Shown: positions 37,679-51,090, numbered from the stretch's first letter. The stretch: 64,000 nt of DNA from Loxodes magnus (GCA_946699065.1 CAMPDV010000116.1:434001-498000); one strand, 5' to 3'. Program-made: numbers and translations. The notes: generated from the letters alone by a model not told the origin.

Positions 37679-39408
37679 TTATGCTGTAATGAAAGGTATT
37701 ATACTAAAGAACCTAAAATGGTTAAATAATTTTTTGGAGCAAAATTGTTAATTAGGTATTTTCTAATTAGTAACTAGAACATAGTCTATCCTATATTTTA
37801 CTTCTAACTCTAAATAATAACAGGTTCATACTTAATATTTTCTAAATAATTAATATCTTTTAGTAACGATACTATTAGGATTTATTCATAGAGTAGAGTT
37901 AAGAAATACTCTCATTATATTAAATTAACTTTAGCTTACTATATAACTTAACTAAAATTCTAGCCCACTTAAAAATTAGAAGATAGGTATAATTGCTAAG
38001 AAACTTAACTAGGAGAGATTTAATCTACTATTATTTATTAATCCAGAAAACATTTTCTTTAGATGGAGTTTAATGATATAAAGGATTCCGTATTTTTAAG
38101 TCTATGATAGCTGATTTTCAAGGTTTCTTTACTCTTTAAAGTTTAAAAAAATTAATTAATTACTTTATCTTAAATATTTTAGAAATTTTGCAGTATGAAT
38201 ACTTATCTAAAGCTTTTTCTCTATTTTCAGGAGCTAAATATTTACCTTCTTTAAAAATTTTGCTTACATCTATTCTAGGTTATGTGATTTATAGGTCAAG
38301 CATTCGATTTTCAACATTTTTATATATTAAAGGGTTATTTTATCAAATCCATGTAATGCAAATTAATTGAAAGTTGATCATTTTAATTTCTTTCCTAGAA
38401 TTTTCTTTATTCTAATTAAAATCTTACAATCTTTGCTATTTTAACTTATAGCCTGCTTTTAGTAAATGCTATTTCCTTTGTACTTTTCAAAATGATGCAA
38501 TTTAGTTATAAAATTGTAAAATGTTACTTAATTCCATTAAGCATATCTTATGAAGCCTATGCAATTTTGTATGGTTATATGTATAACTAGTTTTCTTAAG
38601 AAATCTTAATCTTTAACTAATTTAAGTGATACCAAATTTAAACCCTTTAAGTTAGGTGCATTCTATTGCCTTTGGAATAAATTATACCTTAAATAAAACC
38701 GTATATAAAGTTAATTACTTCTAAATATGCTAACTATGAAAATACTACTCTCAATGGTTATTTATTTAATTATATAAAGATGCTAAAAGTTAGATATTTC
38801 AAATGCTTATCCATTTATTCTTTCAGAGTCTTACTAGAGAAAGATAAAAACTTATTATAAATTTAAATACTTAAAGAGACTAAATTATCATTAAACTTTG
38901 TAATGTTTAAGTGCTCATTCATGCTAGTTTATTAAACTATCACTCCTTTTATCTTTAATAATCCCTTGGTCATCTTAATATCTTTCATTAAATGAATATT
39001 TATTTAAGGCTTAATTAAAAACCTGTAATATAGTAATTTCTCTAATAGATTTAGAACTGAATAAAATTATTCATTAGCATAAGGATTATGATTTCTATAA
39101 ACTACCTTTAGATACTAGATTGCTAATTAAAGTTTAAGGATTGATAGAGTTTTAGTTAGCTTATAAGAATTGCTAATTAACTCAAATAAAAGAAGAAATG
39201 AAGCTATTTTCATTTAATATGGAAATAGCTTAATTACTTAGAATAACTAGTCAATATTAATTTAAGTCAGATTAGATTAAATAAATCCACTTGTAAATTA
39301 GAGTGATATCCTGGTTATTTAGCCAAAAATTAATATAAATCTAGATATTATAAGTTAAAAAATTGGAGACTTGAAACTAGAACTTTCACAACAAAAGCTA
39401 AAATAAAT
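37679..39408 (+). other. AT-rich stretch with possible coding in frame 1
   Basis: From an ATG at 37681, just after the kelch stop, frame 1 is readable with few TGA to 38368-38370. The part at 37980-38370 looks most coding-like (FKSMIADFQGFFTLQSLKKL, then YLSKAFSLFSGAKYLPSLKI). Beyond 38370 TGA codons are as common in this frame as in the others and I see no gene until 39409, although the frame is the same. Confidence 0.32.
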
Positions 39409-40389
39409 ATGAAAGACATTTATTTATAATATTATCCAAAGTTTATTAAAACGCTTTTTTAATTCCAAAAACTTAAAGGAATTAAATCAAAGAGATTGAA
39501 GAAAGCTAGTAAAAAGGTATTTTAATAACAATAATCTACTAATAAAAGGATATAAAATGAAAAAATAGCAGCAAGATGGAGGAAATGTGATTATTAAAAG
39601 AAAAAAGTGAATGAAGACCTAACTACAATAAAAATGGAAAATATGAACTTTTGAAAATCCATAGAAAATATTAATTTTACTCTTTTAAAAATCACCCTAA
39701 TTTAATGTTTATTTTCCATAATTATACTTGAAAATATTGACCTAATATTCAAAAATTTATTTCCTAATTCATTGCTTTTCGCGTTTCAAATATACTACAT
39801 AGAAATAGTTTTGTTTATATCTTAAACTTTCTTTTCTGATTTCCTTACAAAGCCTGCTTATTTTATAAATTAAGTGTAAGAAATAACTATAAAATCTCCT
39901 TACTCAATGATAGACTAATTGGCATTCTTACTTTAGTCTATCTTTTATAGCTTTTATGCTAAATCATTTTATGCATTCTTAACTTGAAAAAAAGTTTTAG
40001 AAGATTTGCCTATTTAATTCCCTCTATAAAAATTAATTAAATACTAAAAATCTTGGTACTAATGTATATAAATATACTTAGTAATTGAAATTAGTAAATT
40101 AGCAAGATTTGATCTAATTAAAGAAATGCAAGAAAGATAAAAAAAGGATTAGTATATCATTTAATTAGCTAAAAGGTATATTAAAGCACTAATTAACACT
40201 TAGTTCTTACTATTAACACCTATTTTATAATAATTCGATTAGCACTCTTTAAAATCCAGTTTCTAACACTCTTCTTCAATAATTTGTAAAATAGAAGGAA
40301 ATTAATAAAACAAGTGGAGGGATAAAAATCAATCTAAGTAAAGGAAGCGAAATTATCTACTATGTAAGTTTATTTAAAGTAGTATATGA
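39409..40389 (+). CDS. Probable membrane protein, unrecognised
   Basis: ATG at 39409 to TGA at 40387-40389, 326 codons with two TGA-Trp. A basic start (KLKGIKSKRLKKASKKV) is followed by hydrophobic segments (FTLLKITLIQCLFSIIILEN, LLFAFQIYYIEIVLFISQTF, LAFLLQSIFYSFYAKSFYAF) and a soluble end (FDLIKEMQERQKKDQYIIQL). G-starting codons are about 15 percent where the strand itself has little G, which supports coding. A later ATG at 39634 is an equally good start. Three to four membrane passes are predicted. Family not recognised. Confidence 0.45.
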
Positions 40390-40458
40390 GAGATAAGCAA
40401 GTATAAGAGTAAGAGATAGTAGATTTAATGAATTTAGTAATATAAAATAAAGATAATT

Positions 40459-42027
40459 ATGATAAATTAAAGTGATTAAGGACAGATTAGTAAACTTAAT
40501 ACTAATCTATGTCAAAATACACTTCAAACTAATGAGGATCTTCTATTCCCTATTGTTAGATACCGCTAGACTTTAGATGGAAATCTGGAATATTTGGCTA
40601 GAACTAGCAAATCTTTTGAGAATAAAGTAAAAAGTAAAACTGGAAGGAAAAGAGAAAATAGCTTCTAGAGAGATAGGGGATAAATAAGCTAAAATAAGCA
40701 AGTTTAATAGAATTAGTCTGCTACCTCTAATAAAAAAAGTGGATTCCTGACAGCTATGATTAGGCAATAAACTTTAAGACATGGCCTTAAACAGGAAAAT
40801 CAATAAGTATCATATGAAAACTTCACTAAAGTAGTTTATAAACCACATTAAATAGCAGCTAATCTAAGAAAAGGGTAGGAAGTTAAATTATGAGATGCTA
40901 CAGAAATAGATTTAAGTCCAAAAGGCCCTTTTATAAATCAAATAATTGAGAATGTGAAAAGTGATTTATCTATATCAAAGTTTTTCTCTCAATATTTGAG
41001 TAAAGAAAAGGAAGAAGAAAATAAGCAATTTCGTTTAAAAGAAAAGTAAAGGATTGGTAGTAGAAAATTATTAAATGCTCATACAGAAAACTATATAAAA
41101 AAAGAGATTGATCCTGACTTTTGAAGTGATCCTTTATCTGATAGATGAAAAGCTGAAGTAAAAACTGAATCTCATTTTGATATAAAAAGAGGATTTAATA
41201 CTCAAAAAACTCTCTATGTATTCAAATAAAAGACTTGATGTGACTAATACCAAGAAAAGGAACTAAATATTCCTATCCCTAACTGTAAATTCTTGCAAAA
41301 TTATCTCAGAAAAGAGAAACTAAAAGAATCTAAGATTTTAAAGTAAAAGCAGAACTAAAATCTACTCAGAAATAAGCTGCATGATAAATTTTAAGCAACT
41401 GATATGAGTAATTTGCATAATAGAGAAATTAAGTAGAATGGAAAATTAGTAGATTTTAAATTAGCCTAAAAGAAAAAAAATTAAAATTAAATTCCTCGAT
41501 CAAGCACAAAGCTTGAATAAAAATCATTAATAGCTGCTTCATTTCCTGGAAGAAAGAAATACTAGCCATCTTAAATTTAATGTGACTTATCTACTCCACT
41601 TCTAGCTAACAAATATTCCTAGAAAATTTCCTAGTCCTTTAGAGAACTATAAGAGAAAAAAAATTGCTCTTTGAGTTTCAACGAAATAAATTCAAAATGC
41701 TCTCCTCTAATTTTTAAATCAAATCCTATTTCTGTTTAGAATAAGTTTAACATCTATCAAGATAAATCCTTACCTTTCTAATTAATGCATGTAGATCACT
41801 AGACAAATAAAACCTATCCAAAACTAAAAGGAATACAGCAATTTTCTACAAGCAGTAATTATGAAAATAACAGTACAGAAGGCAGAAGTAAACTTTTAAT
41901 GAGACTTAACGATAAAACTATGACAATTAAATCTAAGAATGTTAATCAGAGTAATAGCAAAGAGAATAAGCAAAACAAAGGAAATCTTAGTATTTAGTTG
42001 AAAAGTATATATGGAAAAAAGAAATGA
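40459..42027 (+). CDS. Unrecognised Q/K-rich protein
   Basis: ATG at 40459 (upstream in-frame TGA) to TGA at 42025-42027, 522 residues, no intron. Basic and polar throughout. The best-conserved-looking stretch is at about residues 110-290 (AANLRKGQEVKLWDATEIDL, then DPDFWSDPLSDRWKAEVKTE and FNTQKTLYVFKQKTWCDQYQ), where four Trp are TGA. The last 200 residues are Ser/Asn/Lys-rich and low in complexity. There is no membrane segment or enzyme motif. Composition is clearly coding compared with flanks. Function unknown. Confidence 0.8.
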
Positions 42028-42912
42028 TATCTCAATCTAAAATAATTTAACACTATTTTAATTACATTTTGAACATTAAAGATTAACTACTCTATTACAC
42101 TAAACATCTCTGTTAAAATATTCTAAAGCATTAAGCTTCAAAGCAATAATCGTAAATCAGGATATTTAATTTTCCATAAAGTCATATAGATTATTTAAGA
42201 ACTTATAAAGTATTAAAATACTTTAGTACTATAGAAGGATTATTTAGTATGTCTATACTAAAGAAAAATGCTAAACTAAATATTTCATAGGAAAAGCCTA
42301 CAAAAAGAGAAAAAACTTTTGATCGACAAGGAGTAATAAAGGCTTAGAAAAGAGATATTATCAATTATTTATTAAATATTTGAATGATGGTAAATTAAAA
42401 TAGCAACTAGCAAAGTAACATTAAAATTAGATGTAATATAATTATTGCTAACATAAGGAAACTAAATAATATCCTAGCAGTTAAACCTTTATTAAGAATA
42501 AGGCTAATTTATAAATTATAGAAGTTAAAGTTAATCAATATAGGATTTAAATTTTTGCTAATTTGATAAGAGAAAATTTATTTAATAACATAAGTGAATA
42601 ATTTAAGAACTCATGCAGTATATATCAAAATATAATCTTTTTTAGAGTTAAAATCAAGATATAAATAATTTAAAAGGATAAAATGTTTGAAGTGTGATAA
42701 AGAGCTAAGCAATATGTAAAATTTAGATGGAGATATTAACATAAAAAATAGCCTTTTAATCTTTAAAATACATAGAATAGAGATTTTTAAGTTAAATAAA
42801 GACAAATTTTTAAAAGTTGTCAAATTTTAGTCTGCTATGTTATCTACGATATGATAAATCTTTATTATCGTCTTATTAAGTGGATTATCTAGTAGAAGAA
42901 AGATCTATTTGT
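42028..42912. other. AT-rich stretch with one small candidate frame
   Basis: Between a plus-strand gene end and a minus-strand gene end. ATG at 42249 to TGA at 42381-42383 gives 44 residues (KLNISQEKPTKREKTFDRQG) of ordinary composition. It might be the first exon of a small gene. The remainder shows nothing I can support, and the short frame at 42611-42823 is antisense noise. Confidence 0.32.
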
Positions 42913-44314
42913 TCATAATTTTATTGCTAAAAGCCTAGCACAGATATTCTCCAATATACTATTGCAACTAATATCTATATTAATAGATACTTTAAAGATA
43001 AAACTTATTAAGGAGACTGTACAACAGAAGAACTTCATTGCATCTTCAATTCCTTCATCTTTTAATTCTCCTTAAAACCAAGGCTAAGATTAATAAACTT
43101 ACTGAGATGTAAATGGTCATTCATAAAATATCATACATCATTATCAAAAATATTCCACTTAGAAGATAGCGAAACTTTTGCTTAGAGTTATTTTCTTCCA
43201 TAAATTGAACCAAAACCGACAAACTAATAATTAAATTTGGAAAATCAGGCTTCAAAAACATTCCAAAAACAGTTATTGCAGCATATAAAAGAGATAAGAC
43301 AATAGCATATCTTTACCAGTTTATATTACCTATAAGAGGTCCTACTTTCCCTTCAAGATTTATTGCTAATACTTTTTCTGAATTCCATACTTTAAATATT
43401 TTTTTAGTCAAAGAACTTTCTTTAAAAGGATTTTGCAATATTTCCAGTTTTTTCACAGCATCGCTAATCTCATACTATAGTTATTGTATATTATCGTCAT
43501 ACTTCTATTTACTATTTTTCAAAATAGCACTAGGAAATAGAATTCAATGCATTATGATGTTAATTTATCCTAATTATTTGTCTTTTCTACCTTAAATTTT
43601 AAACCACTGATCATGTTGTTTTTAATCAAGTAATTAAGATAAAGCTATTTCAACAAATCCCTCAAAGGTATTACGTCCATCATCCTACTAATTCATTATA
43701 ACTACTTTTAATTTTTAAGCATTTCTTTACAGTTCAAATACAAATGTATCATCCCATTATGGGTTTTGAGTGTTTTATTTCACTTTAGTTTGTTCATTAT
43801 ATTAATCACACTCTAGTATACAATATGGATTAGTTGGTTTATTGTCATATTTTGGTAAATTTACTGCTGATTTTATATTTAAAGTTAACTTGGTTTTTAA
43901 TAAATCTTACTTAGAAGCTGATTATTCCATCACTTAACTTTTCCTAAGATCTTAATCTACCTTTGTTTTCTCTCCTTATTATTTTCCTATTTCACCCTCA
44001 TTCTTCTATATCAAATTAATTAATCTTTCTTACTCTTCTTAAAATTCTTTAGCTAGCTCTTGAACTGTAATGATACCTTAATCATCTTTATCTAAACTTC
44101 TAAATATATGTAAAGCTGTTTATCTATCGAACTCCTCTTCATTCATTTAGTCTAGAAATTCAAGCAAGTCATTAAGGTGTAGTTAATGGGTTTTACTTTT
44201 ATCTTTCTTTTCAAATTACTTGATAATTTCAGTTTCTAGGTTATAGTTTGGTATTTACTTCTTTATTTAGCTTTCTTGCCCACTTTAAGCGTTGATTTTC
44301 TCTTAAGCAGACAT
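42913..44314 (-). CDS. EF-hand and C2 domain membrane protein
   Basis: ATG at 44312-44314, a 19-nt intron (43084-43102) and TGA at 42913-42915 give 460 residues. An EF-hand lies near residues 63-92 with loop DKDDQGIITVQE. A C2 domain spans residues about 142-255 (LNIKSAVNLPKYDNKPTNPY, TQNPQWDDTFVFEL, RNTFEGFVEIAL). After a coiled coil, residues about 325-405 hold two or more membrane helices (YAIVLSLLYAAITVFGMFLK, GIFLIMMYDILWMTIYIS). A Ca2+-dependent membrane-binding role, for example in trafficking or ER contact sites, is inferred from this arrangement. Its start is 47 bp downstream of the next gene's stop on the same strand, so co-regulation is possible. Confidence 0.86.
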
Positions 44315-44360
44315 TTTCCCCTTTTAAGTATTAAATTAATGATATTTAAAGTAAAGTTAA

Positions 44361-45010
44361 TCATTTATGTGAATAATGCCATTTCCCTTTATGTGGTATT
44401 AAGTAAGGAGAGAACATTGCCCCAAAAATGATTAGTGTAAATAAGATAGCTCCTATAAAATTGTTTGGTATAAAATGAGTTGAACTTATTAGTCCCATTA
44501 ACAGCACAAAAAATATTACTAAAGTCAGTCATCCTCAAACTGGCCATAAGCCTATTGTACCCCTATATTTAAAACTTACATAACAAAGGTAGTTACTCCA
44601 AAAGCAGTAGCTAGATAGACTATTGGGTCAGGAATATTTTTTTACTTTAGTATATATGGTCTAACAAAGCCAGCATATAGAAATACTATCATATTTGTAG
44701 AAAAAGTAAATAGTCCTATGTCAAAAAAAGGTCTTAATACTTTGGGATGCTCCCAAATAACTCTAAAGAAGTTACTTTCATATAGCAAAAGAATCGCTCC
44801 AACTATTCAAAGTGAAGCTTGTAGCTTCTAAACAAATCAGTCCATCAAACAATCGCTTTTTAAAGGATCTTGCTTCTAATTATCAGAATGCTGAGGACAA
44901 GATTGCTTGTGGTCTTTCTAGTTATTTTTCTGTTCTGTATCTTAATCTTAAGTAACTTAATTAGATCTTTATCTAAGTTGAGAAGTCTCGTTTTCTTCCT
45001 CTTTATCCAT
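44361..45010 (-). CDS. Polytopic membrane protein, unrecognised
   Basis: ATG at 45008-45010, a 17-nt intron (44563-44579) and TGA at 44361-44363 give 210 residues. A hydrophilic N-terminus of about 55 residues (Glu/Gln/Asp-rich with CPQHSDNQKQDPLKSDC) precedes four or five membrane helices (LQASLQIVGAILLLYE, FDIGLFTFSTNMIVFLYAGF, LTLVIFFVLLMGLISSTHF, GAILFTLIIFGAMFSPYL) and a short tail KGKWHYSHK. The splice is needed to continue the helices in frame. I recognise no family. It lies between Arp3 and the C2 protein, all on the minus strand. Confidence 0.8.
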
Positions 45011-45065
45011 TTTAAAACTAATAAGTAAAGCTAAAAATTATGAGTTTAAAATAAAATATTAATTT

Positions 45066-46313
45066 TCACATTCCGCTCTGGAACACAACATTCTACCTTG
45101 CAATGCTTGGACCGAACTCTGAGTATTTTTGTCTTGTGATGCAAAAATCAATGAAATTATTTTGACTAGCCATAATGCTAGCTCCTAACCAAGCTGAATA
45201 TCGTTAAGTAGGCAACTTGATGACTTTTACTTCCGTTGGCTGAATATTGACATTTTTGACGGTTTTCAAAATGTTTTGATACCTTGCATCAACTCTTTCC
45301 TTTATTCCAGTTTATAACCTTTTGTCAAAGCCACGGAACATGCTTGTTCCTCCAGAAAGTAAAACATTTTTATATAAAGCCTTTCTAGTATCAATAGGAC
45401 ATGCTTGAATTGCAGAATCAACAACTTCATCAAGTGGAGTTTTCCACTCATTTCCAAGGAATTAAGGTTTGAAGAAAAGTTCTGGTGCTTAGAATCTTTC
45501 CTCAGCTATAGGAATATTAATGGTTTGATTTGATCTTGGGTTATTATAAACATACTTCTTTATCTTAGTTTTCTTCCCTTCAGGAGGACTAGATCCATAA
45601 TAAGAGTATTCTGATTAATAATTCTTAGTCACATAGCAATATTTTTCTTTAATTTGACGTGATGTTTCTTATAAATCTTCTCTTGGAATGTTTACCTTCT
45701 TGTTTATCAAAGTTCTTTGGATGAAATTTGTAATGTCATATCCTGCAATTGGTACATGCTTAATACAGCTACTAATCACATATCCGTGAGCTACTGGAAT
45801 ACAATGGGTTAATCCTTCTCCTGCGTCTAAAACAAGACCAGTTAAACTTTCTTCTTGTACTCCAAAACATTACTCTTAAGCATAAAGTGCAAGAACAGCT
45901 TACACTCCAATATACAGTCCTGGAATGTTAAAAGTTTCAAACATTATTTCTGCCATTTGTTCTCTATTTTCTGGCGTATTCATTGGAGGTTCTGTAAGAA
46001 CAAATGTATGCTACTCAGGGTCACATCTAAGTAGAGAATAAACACTATGTAGCCAAAATTTTTCCATATCAGCCCAGTTTTCGATTTGTCCTTAATAAAC
46101 AGGTCTTGATAGTTAAAGATTGTTGGTGAAGCTTTTTTTGATAGCCTCATCTCCAACATAGAACTCATCTTAGTTTATAGTTTTAGAAATAGTCAATTTT
46201 TCGCTCTATTATGAAATACATGTAGGAATGATAAATCCTGGCTCAAGATTTCCTGAAAATCCCAATTTAGTATAACCAGTTCCATTGTCAATAACTACTG
46301 CTGGTCTTTCCAT
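45066..46313 (-). CDS. ARP3: Actin-related protein 3 (Arp2/3 complex subunit)
   Basis: ATG at 46311-46313 to TGA at 45066-45068, 415 residues, no intron, close to the usual Arp3 length of about 418. It opens with [20 protein letters not shown] and FIIPTCIS, the Arp3 versions of the actin phosphate-1 loop and following strand, and continues with [51 protein letters not shown] and the C-terminal [16 protein letters not shown]. These are Arp3 rather than conventional actin. The protein nucleates branched actin filaments as part of Arp2/3. One feature to note: the usual WFGGS-type stretch reads [11 protein letters not shown]. The stop TGA follows GM directly. Confidence 0.97.
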
Positions 46314-46424
46314 TTTTTATTTAATATTAGTGAATTAAAATTATATAGAACCTACATTCTAAACTCACTTTTGCCTATCAGCAGACTCTCTAATTTCATT
46401 ATTCAACCCTTTATTTTTATGTCT

Positions 46425-47928
46425 TCATTACCTTTGCAATATAAGAGTCATTTCATTCACATCCTCCCTCTATTTTATTACCTTTTATCTGTAGCTTAGA
46501 TTGATCGATCTATTCAGCTCAATTTCATATTCATTCTAGATTAAGAAGCTGGAGTAGTTTTTTAATAATAAAGATTCGATGGAAAGGAGATAATGACATT
46601 TAGTAGTCTGCGCTAATAATTGATAATAATCATCTGATTAAAGCTATTATTTAACCAAAAGCTAAATTTAAATACCTAAAAATCCAAATATCAATGAACT
46701 TAAAAATGCAATAAAAAGTAAAATACTAAGATAAGTAGTCTTGATATACTTATCTACCGTCATTTCAAGAACTCTTTTCTTTATAGCAGATAAATAGCCA
46801 CTATAGCTAAAAATCTATTCACTAATGTAAGCTTAAATCAACATATCTATATTAAGGGTTTAAATAAGTTTAACATAAATAGAAGCTGTGATTCCATATA
46901 TAAGTTATAAGAAATTATATTTATAATAAGGTAAGTAAATTAAATAAGATATACTTAGATTTAACAACTAATAGATTACAAACTTTAAACTGAAGATGCA
47001 TATTTAAATATATTCCTATCTTTAAAATTTTTCCTCCTACTTGTTAAACTAATTTTATATATTTGGCATTATATATTTTATATCTATGATATTTCATTTT
47101 AGGTATAGCATCACTCCGACATACTATTACATTAAAAACAAGAATATAAATACTGTGTAGTTTACTAAAGCATATAGCATCTAATAAAGCATATAAATTT
47201 TAATTTATTATAAGACTATTCAATTAATAATTAGGTGTGATTTAGCCTTTATCTAATATTCGAATCATTTTTAGGTAATTAATCTATAAATTTCCATTGT
47301 TAGTTACACCTTTAATATTTAGTATAAGCTCTACTTTCAGAATATTCTTCTATTACTGCTGACTAATATATTACTAATAACTCATAGGCTTTAAAGCTCT
47401 AATTTATAAAGTACATAGTCTTAAGTCTATTAAATGGGATTGATTAAAAAAGTAATGAAATTTAATTTAAATTTCCTTTTATCTCTAATTAAAGTTCATA
47501 CCAATACCAATAGAATACTTCAAATCTCCAAATTCATACATTAACAGTTTTCTATTACCTATCAAATTAACTTTCTCTTATAAAGTCTCTAAATTACTAT
47601 CTTTTAGCATTATGTTTTAGTTTAAATATATTGATTAAAAAAGTTAAAGCATTGTTCTAAGATACTTGATTAGTCATATTACTTCAAGGGAAATAGTTTT
47701 AAATAATCCATTTCGTTTATTTTTTTAATTAAGCAAATCTAAAACTCTTTTCCTCTAGCAGAGCTCTATAGAAACTAATCAGTTCAATTGCATAAAGTAG
47801 ACTTTCAGAGAACAAAGATAATTGAATAGTGTAGACAACTAAAATCCCTAGACAAAGAGAGTATTATAAGCTATTAACTTATTAAATAATAGCTAAATTA
47901 AGTCATTTTATCATATCTATAATACCAT
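46425..47928 (-). CDS. Possible multi-pass membrane protein with one tiny intron
   Basis: ATG at 47926-47928 to TGA at 46425-46427. A 16-nt GT...AG intron at 47124-47139 joins two different open frames (LHSIYIL to YVGVMLYLKW), giving 495 residues. The second exon has no TGA in 232 codons while the other two minus frames share about twelve, which supports coding. It holds clear hydrophobic segments (YLSILLFIAFLSSLIFGFLG) flanked by charged helices (YLSAIKKRVLEMTVDKYIKT, QNEYEIELNRSINLSYR). The first exon includes RKRVLDLLNQKNKRNG and YEFGDLKYSIGIGMN. The frame stays open upstream past 48100, so the start is uncertain. No family recognised. The region is AT-rich and would be dismissed as spacer by composition alone. 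Confidence 0.45.
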
Positions 47929-48084
47929 TTCTTCCTTCTAGCATTAACACCACTTTAACCCTAGTTCTTCTAACTTTATCCAATATTTAGCCTTCAAGTA
48001 ATCTCAAAAAGTGCAGCACAAGGAGTGGAAATAGTTTAGTGCTAATAGAGTGAGAAATGGAATTTAGTTGATAGTAAAATAAAG

Positions 48085-49432
48085 ATGTAAGAGGATAAGT
48101 TACATAAAATAAAATAGGTATTGAAAGATTTATTTCTATTACTTGATAAAGAAAAAACTTAGTCTGTTAAGTTTACGCAATTCTTAAGGCAACTTGCGTA
48201 ATTGAATATTGTCTTCACACAATAGTAGAGATAGTAATTGCAAAATCAGTTTTGTGATGAAAATAAAAGGATCTTCTATATGTCCGCTTTAGATGCTCTG
48301 CATATTGGACCGAATATTGATGATAAATGAATTATACTTCAGTAAGAAATAAAGAGCAAAAAGACCTCTGTAATTTCTTGTAGTACTGGAAATAGCTTAA
48401 TTCCTTATAAAAAACTAATGAGCTTTTAAGGTGAAAACACTGAGCTATATTAAATAGTAACTGCTTTGGTTGATAAAGGGATTTATCCTGAGGATGTATA
48501 TTTTTTATGAGGAAGCTTTATATAATGCGACTCCTAACAAAGTGGATTAGTTGATTCCTAAATTCTTTATAAGAAGGTCCAGTAAAGCAAGTGAAATGGA
48601 GAACCTTGGGAAATAGTTTCCAAATAATGCTGCGCTCCAGACACCTAAAAAATATCAATTCATAAGATTTCGAAAATACTAGATATCATGATGAGCATAT
48701 TCCAATCTAATGAACCATTTACTTTAAGACAATCAATGAAACAAATATTCTAAGCCAGTCCAATCAATAGTAGAGTACCATCTTAAATATAAAAGCTTGT
48801 CCAATTGCTAGGTAATCGAATTTCTTAAAAATTCTAGAAGTTTGTTCAAGCTTATGTTGACTTTGATCTTAATAAGGTAAGTTAGTTATAGTATAGAATG
48901 GAAAAATTACTCCTTAAGAGTTTGTAGCTGGAATTTAAAGATTAGGCATGGGAGATTAAATGAACCATTAAGAAATAGCGCAACTTTTCGCTTTTTTAGA
49001 TTCTAGAAGAAGAGGCTTCTTGGATTATTAAGATTTTTCTTAATTGACCGGACAAAATATCCAATTGTAAGCTTATCAAAAATTAGATAACCAATTAAAC
49101 CATAAATCAATGGAAAAAGTAAAAGTGATGAAATTTAAAAGCCACTATCTTAGCAGAATGCAGCTGGACTTTAAACAAAGTAAAGTTTTAACCTATATAG
49201 ACATGGAGATTCAATAGCTGAAATTCTAAAGGCTAAATATGATAAGTATATGAGTTAGAGTAAAACAGGAAAGAAAATACTTTTCAAACAAAACATAATG
49301 CCCTAAATACCAAAACAAAGACAAAGCTTATTTTCTCCTTACCAAGATAGTCCTTTAGTTAAAAGACTCAATAAAAACCTTGCATGCAAGAAAAAACATT
49401 TGTACTTAGATCAAGATTAGGTTACCGTTTGA
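48085..49432 (+). CDS. EF-hand protein, unrecognised
   Basis: ATG at 48085 to TGA at 49430-49432 with introns at 48877-48896 (20 nt) and 49119-49141 (23 nt; a 35-nt version ending at 49153 also keeps frame), 434 residues. The first intron is certain: it splits an EF-hand loop, and splicing yields VDFDLNKNGKITPQEF, a canonical Ca2+ loop. A second, degenerate EF-hand follows (FAFLDSRRRGFLDYQDFSQL). The N-terminal 240 residues are helical and also resemble paired EF-hand folds without full loops (FYMSALDALHIGPNIDD, LVDKGIYPEDVYFLWGSF). Likely a Ca2+-responsive scaffold; Tetrahymena and Paramecium carry many EF-hand proteins of this general kind. Function not assignable. Confidence 0.8.
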
Positions 49433-49728
49433 AAAATTTTTTAATAAATTATACTTAGAATTCATTTTTTACCTTTAACATACTTTCTCTCCTATCAAAC
49501 ATTTAATAACAACTTACAACTATTTAAATAAGTGGCTGTTTTAAAGTCCCAATTAAAAATCCTGACTAAACTTTAAAATACTAGATTCTAGGTAAAGATA
49601 ATATCATTATGATATATTTTGTTAGTCTGATTAGTATTTGCTTATCATTACATCATCCGTTTTCTATAGCCTAGCTTATATAATACTTCTATATACTAGT
49701 TTTATTGTCTTTATATATAAACCTAATT

Positions 49729-51090
49729 ATGACTTCAATTATCAAAGAAAAAGCAGTAGAAATAGTTTAATTTTAGTTCTAATTTAAATGCTTTTAACCT
49801 TTAAATTAGATAAGAAGCATCAGTATATTATTCTTATTTTCCCTTTGTAAACTAAAATTGCATTAATTAGTCTAACTTATAAGCGAATTGGCTTTGGTTA
49901 TCATTGATCTATTTATTAATTAACTCTTATTAAAGGGATAATTTAGTAAAGATTTAGCTATTTAATCAGGTTGGAGTTTAAAAGTATTTAGATAAGAAAA
50001 GAAGCTCTGATGATATAAGAAAAAGAGAAGAATTAGATTTGATATAAAGACATTGATTTAAGATTACAAAACTAGTGCAAGTAAGCAATATGGAGCCTTT
50101 TAAGTAAATGATAAATAGCCTATCTCAATACTCTTAAGATATAACAATATAGAATTATTAGAAAAATTGCTTTAATTCTAAATAGGAAAATAACTAAAGT
50201 GTCTTAGTCTCTTTAATATAGTCAAGATAGCTTAATTAATTAATTTATAATCTACTGGATATTAAGAATGAGGATATTAAAATAAGCATTAAGCTAGAAA
50301 GCTCTTATGCCTTAAATATTTGCTTATACTAATAAAAAAGGATAAGATATAGGCATAATTCTTAATATCAAAAATTGGATGCATCATTAAATTAATTTTA
50401 GAGATGCCTATTTAAGTAATTAAGCTAAGCAGGTTAAATATAAATAACTCATAATAAACTTAAGAGTATTATAATAAGCCAAAATATTAGAGTTACATAT
50501 AATAATATATTTAGATTTATCTCATAAGAAGATATAGAAATTAATACAAGTTAATGGAGCTATTTAATTAGCAAAGTCTTTACATTCATTAAATAAGTTA
50601 GTTAGTTGAATTAAAAAAACTATGTTAATGATTAAATAAAGAACTTGGAATTTACTAACTAAACCAGATATAAACTGGATATGTTAATTTAATGTTTCTA
50701 AAGTCTTTAATACATCTTAATTATGATAAAATAAATTACCTATTTTTGAAGTATGTAAAAGAAAATAATTAAATTAGACTTATACAATCATAAGTCTTAA
50801 GATAGGCGAAGGATATGAAAGTCATCTTTATCAATTATTGTTAGAGAGATATATAGCCTAGTTAAAACAAGCATAGTAAAGATTTTATAATGCTTGCTCT
50901 TCAAGCTCTCTTAAAGTCCATTAATTTTAAAAAAATTGGAATAGCCATATTTGATGATTTCTAGTTTTATTCGTTCAATATATAGGATACTATTTCTAAA
51001 TTATATCGACTTCATGTATTAATAACTTCTAGAGTAAATTAAAATATCCTTAGATTTTTCACTAAAAACGATTAGTGGTAAGATATATGA
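49729..51090 (+). CDS. Long AT-rich open frame, uncertain gene
   Basis: ATG at 49729 to TGA at 51088-51090, 453 codons with four TGA read as Trp, about the share expected by chance. The last 90 codons look most coding-like (MLALQALLKSINFKKIGIAI, FDDFQFYSFNIQDTISKLYR). The next frame begins 20 bp later. Evidence is limited to continuity and the C-terminal composition, so introns or a shorter gene are possible. The interval 49433-49728 shows nothing. Confidence 0.3.
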
